Below, in pieces: positions 10,863 through 21,125 of a DNA stretch of 64,000 bases. This stretch comes from Cervus elaphus (Eukaryota; Chordata; Mammalia; Artiodactyla; Cervidae). The translations under genes were made by a program, and so were the position numbers. Below the pieces are notes generated by a model. The model had not been told where the DNA came from and did not search any database. It saw only the letters and a program-made list of their open reading frames with translations. The stretch is taken from positions 95,838,015-95,902,014 of the forward strand of contig NC_057823.1 of assembly GCF_910594005.1 (NCBI RefSeq). The letters run 5' to 3'. Position 1 is the stretch's first letter; every line of letters begins with the position of its first letter.

Positions 10863-11790
10863 ATGAAAAGGCAGAGAAATACCCAACAGGTAAAGAAACA
10901 TGAAAAATGCCCACCAAGTCAAACAAAAGAGGAGGAGATAGGGAATCTACCTGAAAAAGAATTTAGAATAATGATAATAAAAATGATCCAAAATCTTGAA
11001 AACAAAATGGAGTTACAGATAAATAGCCTGGAGACAAAGATTGAGAAGATGCAAGAAATGTTTAATAAGGACCTAGAAGAAATAAAAAAGAGTCAATTAA
11101 AAATGAATAATGCAATAAATGAGATCAAAAACACTCTGGAGGGAACCAACAGTAGAATAACGGAGACAGAAGATAGGATAAGTGAGGTAGAAGATAAAAT
11201 GGTGGAAATAAATGAAGCAGAGAGGAAAAAAAGAAAAAAGAATCAAAAGAAATGAGGACAACCTCAGGGACCTCTGGGACAATGTGAAACACCCCAACAT
11301 TTGAATCATAGGAGTCCCAGAAGAAGAAGACAAAAAGAAAGGCCATGAGAAAATACTCGAGGAGATAATAGCTGAAAACTTCCCTAAAATGGGGAAGGAA
11401 ATAGCCACCCAAGTCCAAGAAACCCAGAGAGTCCCAAACAGGATAAACCCAAGGCAAAACACCCCAAGACACATACTAATCAAATTAACAAAGATCAAAC
11501 ACAAAGAACAAATATTAAAAGCAGCAAGGGAGAAACAACAAATAACACACAAAGGGATTCCCATAAGGATAACAGCTGATCTATCAATAGAAACCCTTCA
11601 GGCCAGAAGGGAATGGCAGGACATACTGAAAGTAATGAAAGAGAATAACCTACAACCTAGATTACTGTACCCAGCAAGGATCTCATTCAGATATGAAGGA
11701 GAATTCAAAAGCTTTACAGACAAGCAAAAGTTGAGAGAATTCAGCACCACCAAACCAGTTCTTCAACAAATGCTAAAGGATCTTCTCTAG
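10863..11790 (+). pseudogene. L1 ORF1 (RNA-binding protein), broken
   Basis: L1 ORF1 encodes the trimeric RNA chaperone that coats L1 RNA in the cytoplasmic particle. The N-terminal part (10863-11255) has a long heptad-rich coiled coil (LENKMELQINSLETKIEKMQ, then KKSQLKMNNAINEIK). The C-terminal part, with the RNA-binding and C-terminal domains, is open at 11389-11790 and translates identically to the same part of copy 2. Between them, an extra A in the A-run near 11227 shifts the frame, and a TGA at 11302-11304 lies in the ORF1 frame just after HPNI. That TGA also occurs in copy 2. The start is the first Met of the frame, matching copy 2. Confidence 0.93.
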
Positions 11791-11841
11791 ACAGGAAATG
11801 CAGAAAGGTTGTACAAACCTGAACCCAAAACAACAAAGTAA

Positions 11842-14800
11842 ATGGCAACAGGACCACACCTATCATTAATTACTTTAAATGTAAATGGGTTGAATGCCCC
11901 AACCAAAAGACAAAGATTGGCTGAATGGATACAAAAACAAGACCCCTATATATGCTGTCTACAAGAGACCCACCTCAAAACAACAGACACATACAGACTA
12001 AAAGTGAAGGGCTGGAAAAAAATATTTCACGCAAACAGAGACCAAAAGAAAGCAGGAGTCGCAATACTCATATCAGATAAAATAGACTTTCAAATAAAGG
12101 ATGTGAAAAGAGACAAAGAAGGACACTACATAATGATCAAAGGATCAATCCAAGAAGGAGATATAACAATTATAAATATATATGCACCCAACATAGGAGC
12201 ACCACAATATGTATGGCAAACGCTAACGAGTATGAAAGAGGAAATTAATAGTAAGCAATAACAGTGGGAGACTTTAATATCCCACTCACAACTATGTATA
12301 GATCAACTAAACAGAAAATCAACAAGGAAACACAAACCTTAAATGACACAATGGACCAGCTAGACCTAATTGATATCTATAGGACAATTCACCCCAAAAC
12401 AATCAACTTCACCTTTTTATCAAGTGCACACGGAACCTTCTCCAGAATAGATCACATCCTGGGCCATAAATCTGGTCTTGGAAAATTCAAAAAAACTGAA
12501 ACCATTCCAGTCATCTTTTCTGACCACAGTGCAGTAAGATTAGATCTCAATTACAGGAAAAAAATTGTTAAAAATTCAAACATAAAAAAAAAAAAATTCA
12601 AACATATGGAGGCTAAATAATAAACTTCTGAATAACCAACAAATCATAGAAGAAATCAAAAAAGAAATCAAAATATGCATAGAAATGAATGAAAATGAAA
12701 ACACAACTCAAAACCTTTGGGACACTGTAAAAGCAGTGCTAACGGGAAGGTTCATAGCATTACAGGCTTACATCAAGAAACAAGAAAAAAGCCAAATAAA
12801 TAACCTAACTCTACACCTGAAGCAACTAGAGAAGGAAGAAATGAAGAACCCCAGGGTTAGTAGAAGGAAAGAAATCTTAAAAATTAGGGTAGAAATAAAT
12901 ACAAAAGAAACTAAAGAGATCATAACAAAAATCAACAAAGCTAAAAGCTGGTTTTTTGAAAAAATAAACAAAATTGACAAACCATTAGCAAGACTCTTTA
13001 AGAAACAAAGGGAGAAGAACCAAATTAACAAAATTAGAAAGGAAAATGGAGAGATCACAACAGACAACACTGAAATACAAAGGATCATAAGAGACTACTA
13101 CCAGCAGCTCTATGCCAATAAAATGGACACCTTGGAAGAAATGGACAAATTCTTAGAAAAGTATAACTTTCCAAAACTGAACCAGGAAGAAATAGAAGAT
13201 CTTAACAGAGCCATCACAAGCACAGAAATCGAAACTGTAATCAGAAATCTTCCAGCAAACAAAAGCCCAGGACCAGATGGCTTCACAGCTGAATTCTACC
13301 AAAAATTTAGAGAAGAGCTAACACCTATCTTACTCAAACTCTTCCAGAAAATTGCAGAAGAAGGTAAACTTCCAAAGTCATCCTATGAGGCCACCATCAC
13401 CCTAATTCCAAAACCAGACAAAGATGCCACAAAAAAAGAAAACTACAGGCCAATATCACTGATGAACATAGATGCATAAATCCTTAACAAAATTCTAGCA
13501 AACAGAATCCAACAACATATTAAAAAAATCATACACCATGACCAAGTGGGCTTTATCCCAGGAATGCAAGGATTCTTTAATATCCACAAATCAATCAATG
13601 TAATACACCACATTAACAAATTGAAAGATAAAAACCATATGATTATCTCAATAGATGCAGAAAAAGCCTTTGACAAAATTCAACATTCATTTATGATTAA
13701 AACTCTCCAAAAAGCAGGAATAGAAGGAACATACCTCAACATAATAAAAGCTATATATGACAAGCCCACAGCAAGCATTACCCTCAATGGTGAAAAATTG
13801 AAAGCATTTCCCCTGAAATCAGGAACAAGACAAGGGTACCCACTCTCACCACTAATATTCAACATAGTTTTGGAAGTGTTGGCCACAGCAATCAGAGCAG
13901 AAAAAGAAGTAAAAGGAATCCAGATAGGAAAAGAAGAAGTGAAACACTCGCTGTTTGCAGATGACATGATCCTCTACATAGAAAACCCTAAAGACTCTAC
14001 CAGAAAATTACTAGAGCTAATCAATGAATATAGTAAAGTTGCAGGATATAAAATTAACACACAGAATCCCTTGCATTCCTATACACTAACAATGAGAAAA
14101 CAGAAAGAGAAATTAAGGAAACAATACCATTCACCATTGCAACAAAAAGAATAGAATATTTAGGAGTATATCTACCTAAAGAAACAAAAGACCTATACAT
14201 AGAAAACTATAAAACACTGATGAAAGAAATCAAAGAGGACACAAACAGATGGACAAACATACCGTGTTCATGGATTGGAAGAATCAATATTGTCAAAATG
14301 GCTATTCTACCCAAAGCAATCTATAGATTCAATGCAATCCCTATCAAGCTACCAATGGTATTTTTCACAGAACTAGAACAAATAATTTCACAATTTGTAT
14401 GGAAATACAAAAAAACCTCGAATAGCCAAAGTAATCTTGAGAAAGAAGAATAGAACTGGAGGAATCAACCTGCCTGACTTCAGACTCTACTACAAAGCCA
14501 CAGTCATCAAGACAGTTTGGTACTGGCACAAAGACAGAAATATAGATCAATGGAACAGAATAGAAAGCCCAGAGATAAATCCATGAACCTATGGACACCT
14601 TATCTTCGACAAAGGAGGCAAGGATATACAATGGAAAAAAGACAACCTCTTTAACAAGTGGTGCTGGGAAAACTGGTCAACCACTTGTAAAAGAATGAAA
14701 CTAGAACACTTTCTAACACTATACACAAAAATAAACTCAAAATGGATTAAAGATCTAAATGTAAGACCAGACACTATAAAACTCCTAGAGAAGAACATAG

Positions 14801-15678
14801 GCAAAACACTCTCCGACATAAATCACAGCAGGATCCTCTATGACCCACCTCCAAGAATATTGGAAATAAAAACAAAAATAAACAAATGGGACCTAATGAA
14901 ACTTAAAAGCTTTTGCGCAACAAAGGAAACTATAAGCAAGATGAAAAGACGGCCCTCAGATTGGGAGAAAATAATAGCAAATGAAGCAACAGACAAAGGA
15001 TTAATCTCAAAAATATACAAGCAACTCCTGAAGCTCAATTCCAGAAAAATAAATGACCCAATCAAAAAATGGGCCAAAGAACCAAACAGACATTTATCCA
15101 AAGAAGACATACAGATGGCTAGCAAACACATGAAAAGATGCTCAACATCACTCATTATCAGAGAAATGCAAACCAAAACCACAATGAGGTACCATCACAC
15201 ACCAGTCAGGATGGCTGCTATCCAAAAGTCTACAAGCAATAAACGCTGGAGAGGGTGTGGAGAAAAGGGACCCCTCTTACACTGTTGGTGGGAATGCAAA
15301 CTAGAACAGCCGCTATGGAGAACAGTGTGGAGATTTCTTAAAAAACTGGAAATAGAACTGCCATATGACCCAGCAATCCCACTTCTGGGCATGCACACCG
15401 AGGAAACCAGATCTGAAAGAGACACGTGCACCCCAATGTTCATCGCAGCACTGTTTATAATAGCTAGGACATGGAAGCAACCTAGATGCCCATCAGCAGA
15501 CGAATGGATAAGGAAGCTGTGGTATATATACACCATGGAATATTACTCAGCCATTAAAAAGAATTCATTTGAATCAGTTCTAATGAGTTGGATGAAACTG
15601 GAGCCCATTATACAGAGTGAAGTAAGCCAGAAAGATAAAGACCAATACAGCATACTAACACATATATATGGAATTTAG
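11842..15678 (+). pseudogene. L1 ORF2 (endonuclease-reverse transcriptase), broken
   Basis: L1 ORF2 encodes the endonuclease and reverse transcriptase that perform target-primed reverse transcription. Order seen: endonuclease start (MATGPH...LNVNGL, QETHL) at 11842-12261; frame slip near 12253; rest of endonuclease with SDHSAVRL at 12264-12620; an A-run and ten-base duplication near 12567-12606; linker and RT start 12685-13479; TAA at 13477-13479, shared with copy 2; RT core 13546-14154 with the FADD box at 13954-13965; a one-base loss near 14066 and A-run slippage near 14411; and an intact C-terminal third, 14695-15678, with the Cys-rich CGEKG...HCWWEC block. It cannot yield a complete protein. 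Confidence 0.95.
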
Positions 15679-16052
15679 AAAGATGGTAATGATAACCCTA
15701 TATGCAAAACAGAAAAAGAGACACAGATGTACAGAACAGACTTTTGGACTCTGTGGGAGAAGGCGAGGGTGGGATGTTTCGAGAGAACAGCATATATATT
15801 ATCTATAGTGAAACAGATCACCAGCCCAGGCTGGATGCATGAGACAAGTGCTCGGGCCTGGTGCACTGGGAAGACCCAGAGGAATCGGGTGGAGAGGGAG
15901 GTGGGAGGGGGGATTGTGATGGGGAATACATGTAAATCCATGGCTGATTCATGTCAATGTATGACAAAACCCACTGCAATGTTGTGAAGTAATTAGCCTC
16001 CAACTAATAAAAATAAATGAAAAAAAAAAAGAAAAAAATTAAAAAAAGAAAA
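15679..16052 (+). other. L1 copy 1 3'UTR and A-rich tail
   Basis: Short 3'UTR with a G-rich segment (15890-15925, agggaggtgggaggggggat), which is typical of L1 3'UTRs, then the terminal block ending 'ctaataaaaataaatga' and an A-rich tail with a few interruptions. The AATAAA-like signal directly precedes the tail. Confidence 0.88.
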
Positions 16053-16189
16053 AACACTTATTCATCTTCTTAATAGAAGAAGGATGATAAATAATTGTCA
16101 ATGTTTGTTTTGTCAATTGTCAAAAAATTACCAATATTTATGCTACTTTGATTGCAATGACAGTGCAAACCAGAGGTTTAAAAAATAGT
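16053..16189. other. Unassigned
   Basis: Short AT-rich sequence between two L1 elements; nothing recognised. Confidence 0.4.
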
Positions 16190-16940
16190 TTTAAAAAGGA
16201 ACACTCCTACCCTGTTGGTTGTAGGGATGTAAATTGGTATAGCCACTATGGAGAACAGTATGGAAGTTCCTTAAAAAGCTAAAAATAGAGCTACCATCTG
16301 ACTCAGCAATCCCACTCCTGAATATATCTCCAGAGAAAAATATGATCTGAAAGGATACACATACCCCAATGTTCACTGCAGCACTGTTTACAATAGCCAA
16401 GACATGGAAGCAACCTAAGTGTCCATCGACAGGGGAATGCCTAAAGATGTGGTGCGTATATACAATGGAATATTACTCAGCCATTAAAAAGAATGAAATA
16501 ATGCCATTTGCAGCAACATGGATGGACCTAGAGATTGTCATTACTAAGTGAAGTGAATCGGAGGAGGAGAAATACTGCATGACATTCCTTATATGTGGAA
16601 TCTAAAAAGAAATGATACAAGTGAATTTACTTACAAAACAGAGTCTCACAGACCTGGAGAATGAACTTATGGTTGTTAGGGGTAAGGTTGGGAGAAAGAG
16701 ATAGTTAGGGAGTTTGGGACAGACATGTATACACTGCTATATTATAAATGGATAATCAACAAGGGCCTACTGTGTAGCACATGGAACTCTGCTCAATGTT
16801 ATGTGGCAGCCTAGGATGAAGTCTGGGGGAGAATGGATATATGTATATGTATGACTGAATCCCTTCACTCTTCACCTGAAACTATCACAACATTGTCTGT
16901 TAATAGCCTATACTCCAATACGAAATAAAAAGTTTTAGAA
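16190..16940 (+). mobile_element. Old L1 3' end
   Basis: 5'-truncated L1 of an older subfamily in sense orientation: ORF2 C-terminus (open 16369-16551: MFTAALFTIAKTWKQPKC...) then 3'UTR, ending with AATAAA near 16924. It has the same type of 3' end as the old L1 at 4640-5390 and differs from the young L1 3'UTR. Confidence 0.88.
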
Positions 16941-18097
16941 AAAGAATTAAATGATGGAAAAAAATAAAATATCCTTAAGACTTAAGGTTATTGGAAATTA
17001 AATCTCCATTTGCATCTCCATTTATATACATATTTTTGTTTCAGAAGATCATGATTGAGTAAAGACTGTCAATCACAAATTATATTAGGTTAAAATTCTG
17101 GGGAAGAAGTGAAGCGGGGACAAAGGAAAAAATTTGACTATTAAAAAAGAACATTTTCATTTTTTTTGGATTCATTTGATAGGTATCAAAGCTTAGCCAC
17201 ATTCTTGTTCTACTGGACATATTCTAAAATATAATATGAGTCGTAAATGCCAATATTTATAACATACCAGAAATTACATCATTTTCAACTATGGAAAGTA
17301 TCTAAGCAATTTAAATATGTGAAATTTAGATAGAAATTCAAATCTTTTCAAATGCTGGGAGGATACATAGTTTTTCAAAATTATAAGATAAAGCAGCAAA
17401 ACACTTAAGATGATTAGTAGGCTAATAGTGATACGCTAATATCTGGATTGCTAAGTGGGTTGCTATGACTGAAGGGGGATTCTGATGCCAATAGTCCCAA
17501 GGACTGCAACTTGGGGAGTGCACTTTCATTTAGGCTCTCTTTCTCCCCAGTTTTGGGAAACAGTAATTTAGAGGTGTAGATTTACCCATACACACATGTT
17601 AATAATATAGTAGTTCTTGCCTTGCAATTTGAATTCTGCACCTTGTGGGACCTTATGAGATAAAGTTGCCCAGTTTTATTACTCCCTTACTGCTATCCAC
17701 ATACTTCTTACCAAAGTCCATTCATGATAAGTGTGAAACCATGTTAGAAGCCATAAAAACTGCTCAAGTTCAATGAGCAGGGATCTGCCTGTATTGGCTC
17801 CACCCTAACATTCATTCATTCAGGGCCTAGGATGGGGCCTGAGGATCTGAAGAAGAATCAGGCAAGCTCCACGACCTCAAATGAGCCAAATGAGCCAAAT
17901 GAGCCATGTGAACCAATTATTTTTCATACATTGGATAAATATCAGAACAAAGAAAAGAATTAAAGACTTCGGGAATGCAAGTACAGTAAGGAGGTATAAA
18001 CGGTGCCTTAAAGAGTTGGAAAAGCTTTTAAGAGGACGAAAAAATGAGAAATTAAGTCCAGAAGTTTGCTGAAGTCCTGTCATTAGTAGAACCAGGC
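16941..18097. other. Unassigned interval
   Basis: No repeat family or gene recognised in most of this 1.1 kb. It contains a small 9-bp tandem repeat (17879-17906). Open frames at 17877-18083 (minus) and 17881-18072 (plus) lie over that repeat and look like chance. Confidence 0.4.
17879..17906 (+). repeat. 9-bp tandem repeat, three units
   Basis: Three consecutive copies of a unit close to aaatgagcc, the third followed by a diverged 'atgtgaacc'. Confidence 0.85.
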
Positions 18098-18100
18098 ACT

Positions 18101-19204
18101 TATTGTTAGTTACATAGTACGTCTAACTCTTTGAGATCCCATGGATTATAGCCTGCCAGGCTCCTCTGTCCATGGAATTCTCCAGGTAAGAATACTGGAG
18201 TGGCATTATCAGAGAAATGCAAATCAAAACCACAGTGAGGTAGAATCTCACACTGGTCAGAATGGCTGCCATCAAAAAGTCTACAAACAATAAACGCTGG
18301 AGAGAGTGCGAAGAAGAGGGAACCCTCTCACACTGTTGGTGGGAATGCAAACTAGTACAGCCACTATGGAGAACAGCATGGAGATTCCTTAAAAAACTAA
18401 ATAGAACTGCCATACGACCCACCAATCCCATTACTGAGCATACACACTGAGGAAACCAGAATTGAAAGAGACACGTGTACTCCAAAGTTCATTGCAGCAC
18501 TGTTTACAACAGCTAGGACACAGAAGCAAACTAGATGTCCATCGGCAGATGAATGGATAAATTATGGTACACATACACAACGGAATACTACTCAGCTATA
18601 ACAAAGAACGCATTTGAGTCAGTTCTAGTGAGGTGGATGAAACTGGAGCCTATTATACAGAGTGAAGTAAGTCAGAAATAGAAACACCAGAACTGTATAT
18701 TAACGCTTATATATGGAATTTAGAAAGATGGTAATGATGACCCTATATGCAAGACAGCAAAAGAGACACAGATGTAAAGAACAGACTTTTGGACTCTGTG
18801 GGAGAAGGCGAGGGTGGGACAATCTGAGAGAACAGCACTGAAACATGTATATTACCACATGTAAGACAGATGACCAGTCCAAGTTGGAAGCATGAAGCAG
18901 GGCACTCAAAGCCGGTGTTCTGGGACAACCCTGGGGGGCGGGATGGGGAGGGAGGTGGGGGGCGTTTCAGGATGGGGGGACACATGTGCACCCATGGCAG
19001 ATTCATGTCGATGTGTGCCAAAAGCCACCACAATATTGTAAAGTAATTAGCCTCCAATTAAAATAAATAAATTAAAAGAAAAAAAAAGAATACTGGAGTG
19101 GGTAGCCATTCCCTTCTCCAGGGGATCTCCCCAACCCAAGGACCAAACCCAAGTCTCCTTCACTGCAGGCAGATTCTTTACCATCTGAGCCACTAGGGAG
19201 GCCC
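18101..19204 (-). mobile_element. Bov-tA SINE, antisense, split by an L1
   Basis: The left part (about 18101-18203) and right part (19102-19204) together make one antisense Bov-tA SINE: BovB-like tail at left, tRNA-related head at right. The two halves share the 16-bp repeat created by the L1 insertion at 18204-19085, and they join perfectly when the L1 and one copy of that repeat are removed. Confidence 0.93.
18204..19085 (+). mobile_element. 5'-truncated young L1 inserted in a SINE
   Basis: About 880 bp: the ORF2 C-terminal region (open 18262-18450 with the Cys-rich HCWWECK block, then broken), 3'UTR with G-rich tract, and A-rich tail. It is flanked by an exact 16-bp target-site duplication, aagaatactggagtgg, at 18188-18203 and 19086-19101. 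The target is the body of a Bov-tA SINE. Confidence 0.96.
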
Positions 19205-19330
19205 TTCGAAGAGGAAGTGACACAACTGTTTGAGCCCAATATAGGAACATGAAAGAACTGAGGAAATCACTTGCCGTAACACACACACGCTATTTGCAAT
19301 GCAATTCTTAGAGTAACTATCTAGAGTTAG

Positions 19331-19536
19331 CGCACTTCCCAGGTGGTTCAGTGGTAAAGAACCCACCTGCCAAGCAGGAGACGCAGATTCACTCCCTGGG
19401 TTGGGAAGATCCCCTGGAGTAGGAAATGGCAACCCGCTCCAGTATTCTTGCCTGGAGAATCCCGTGAACAGAGGAACCTGGCAGGCTACAGTCCATGGGG
19501 TAGCAGAAGAGTTGGACACGACTTCACGACTGAACG
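19331..19536 (+). mobile_element. Bov-tA SINE
   Basis: Sense-strand Bov-tA: tRNA-derived head ('cttcccaggtggttcagtgg'), middle with 'gggaagatcccctgga', and BovB-like 3' part ending near 'gaacgacagaac'. About 205 bp, moderately diverged. Confidence 0.93.
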
Positions 19537-19549
19537 ACAGAACTGGTGC

Positions 19550-20105
19550 AGATTCACAGGTTAAGGATATAGCCTCCCGCAGGGCTCCCCTCATGCCAGA
19601 CATAGTTCACAGGCTTGGGGATTCCTTGTCATTCATACTTCTCACCAACTGTCTACAAATCCGGGGGTTCCCATGACCCCTCAGTTTTGATAACTTGCTA
19701 GGATGACTCACAGAATTCAGGAAAGCACATACTTAAGATTACAGTTTTATTGTAAAGGATGCATCAGGAACAGACAAATGAAGAGACCCAGGGGCAAGGT
19801 GAGAGAGTCCCAAAGCTTCTGTGTCCTCAGGACATTTCACCATTGGGCATTTGATGTCTATAACCATCGAGAAGACTCACCTGAGGGAGTTCCCTGGTGG
19901 CCTAGGTTTAGGATAACAGGTTTTTACTGCCATAGCCTGGGTTTAATCCCTAGTTGGGGAACTGAGATCCTACAATCCATACAATTGTGTTTTTTTTTTT
20001 TTTTTTTTTTAAAAGGCAGGGGATAAAAGGAAATTCACTCGAGCTCTTTGGGTGTCCAGAGATTTTACTAGAATCTTATTACCTAGGCATGATTGATATT
20101 TTACC
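19550..20105 (-). mobile_element. MaLR-type LTR, antisense, interrupted
   Basis: Blocks such as 'gataacttgctaggatgact' and, further right, 'attacctaggcatgattgat' match the order expected for a reversed THE1/MST/MLT1-type LTR. A CHR-like SINE interrupts it at about 19886-20012. The family name is from memory of its general appearance; the boundaries are approximate. Confidence 0.6.
19886..20012 (+). mobile_element. CHR-type tRNA-derived SINE
   Basis: Sense orientation: 'gggagttccctggtggccta' head, 'ggtttaatccctagttgggg' B-box-like part, and a tail that here reads as a run of 22 T. This SINE type is shared by ruminants and their whale/hippo relatives and predates the Bov-tA insertions. Confidence 0.8.
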
Positions 20106-20134
20106 TTCTAGAAACAATCTCCATCCTCAATTTT

Positions 20135-20475
20135 CCTTAATAAGTCTCACAAATTTTCAGATTTTAGCTCAAACACCACTTTCAGAAGGCTCCTCTAACC
20201 TCATCTGACTTCCCAGGATTAGGTCTCAGGCCTCGTATCTTCCTGTTCATGGCCTCATAAAATCTGTCCTTCGCTTTCATAGCACTGTTCACATTTGTAA
20301 CTAAATGCTTAATTGTGTAATGATTTGTTTCTTGGTTCTTCTGCTAAAATGGAATTTCAGCAGAATTAAGTGCTACTTTACGAGGGGCTAGCACAGCATC
20401 TTGCATATAATACTTGCCCAATAAATAATCTCTGGGTGAAAAAAAAAAAGAGTGGAATAAATGAATGAGTAAACG
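20135..20475 (+). mobile_element. L2 LINE 3' end
   Basis: Ancient L2 in sense orientation: 'ctcaaacaccactttcagaa', then 'catagcactgttcacatttg', then 'cttgcccaataaataatctc', ending in a TGAATGA-like tail that is split by an A-run. Confidence 0.72.
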
Positions 20476-20484
20476 CTGCTTTTA

Positions 20485-20699
20485 TGTGCATGTGCTCAGT
20501 CATGTCTGCCTATTTGCGTCCCCATGGACTGTAGTCTGCAAGACTGCTTTGTCCATGGGATTTCCCAGGTAAGAATACTGGAGTGGGTTGGTACTTCCTA
20601 CTCCCGGGGATCTTCCCGACCCAGGTATGGACCCTATATCCAGGTATCTCCTGTATTGGCAAGTGGATTCTCTTCCACTGCATCTCTTGGAAAGCTGAC
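20485..20699 (-). mobile_element. Bov-tA SINE, antisense
   Basis: Full-length but diverged Bov-tA in reverse orientation: BovB-like segment 20500-20620, 'ggggatcttcccgacccagg' middle, and reversed tRNA-derived head to about 20699. Confidence 0.9.
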
Positions 20700-21118
20700 T
20701 AAAATGCTGTTTTTAAGCATTCTTATCTTTCCAATAGTGAAAATTCCTTGACCCATACTATCTGTCTCAAAACTTTTAAGATTCACATACAGGTATTATG
20801 TAATTTATTAACCCCAGCAAGGAGCCTGACACTTCATTGCCAAGTTCCTAAATCCATCATTTTTCAGTTTATCAGCCCAAAATTTCACTCTTTCTCACTC
20901 TCTAGGGAGTGAGCTTGTCCCTGACCCTGGAAGGCATGTCAATTGCTTTATTTTCACTCTTTCCCCCCGGGCCATAATGAATCAGGAACCACGTCAGAAT
21001 CTTTAACATCATGTAAAATTTAAGTCTATGTGGTGGTTTAAGTCTACAGATAAGACTTCTCACTTAGCAGCAAGTGACAAACATGTTAAAATTTCACTTC
21101 CCTAATTCTTATGCTATC
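20700..21118. other. Unassigned
   Basis: About 420 bp with no recognised element or exon. Confidence 0.4.
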
Positions 21119-21125
21119 ACAAAGG

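Larger units (their letters stand above)
7924..16052 (+). mobile_element. Young near full-length ruminant L1 (copy 1)
   Basis: Complete L1 plan in sense orientation: a 5'UTR of about 2.9 kb starting at the 'gaggagccaagatggc' type 5' end, ORF1 (10863-11790), a short spacer, ORF2 (11842-15678), a 3'UTR of about 340 bp and an impure A-rich tail to about 16052. It is inactive: ORF1 has a frameshift and an in-frame TGA, and ORF2 has several frameshifts and stops. It is very similar to copy 2 at 32472. I did not find a convincing target-site duplication. It carries two internal arrays that copy 2 lacks: a 19-bp GC-rich tandem repeat and a TA-rich tract. Confidence 0.95.

Noticed and set aside
13680..13967. 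Minus-strand open frames across the L1 ORFs (for example 12768-13088, 13680-13967, 37089-37391, 38619-38930)
   Set aside because: They are hydrophobic shadows of the A-rich sense strand of ORF2 and occur wherever L1 ORF2 is well preserved; no independent coding signal.
7900..16075. Target-site duplication for L1 copy 1
   Set aside because: I compared the sequence before 7924 with that after 16052 and found only a short gaaaa match, too weak to call.
19331..19380. tRNA genes in Bov-tA and CHR SINE heads
   Set aside because: The tRNA-like parts are SINE components followed by BovB-like or SINE bodies; no complete cloverleaf was apparent.
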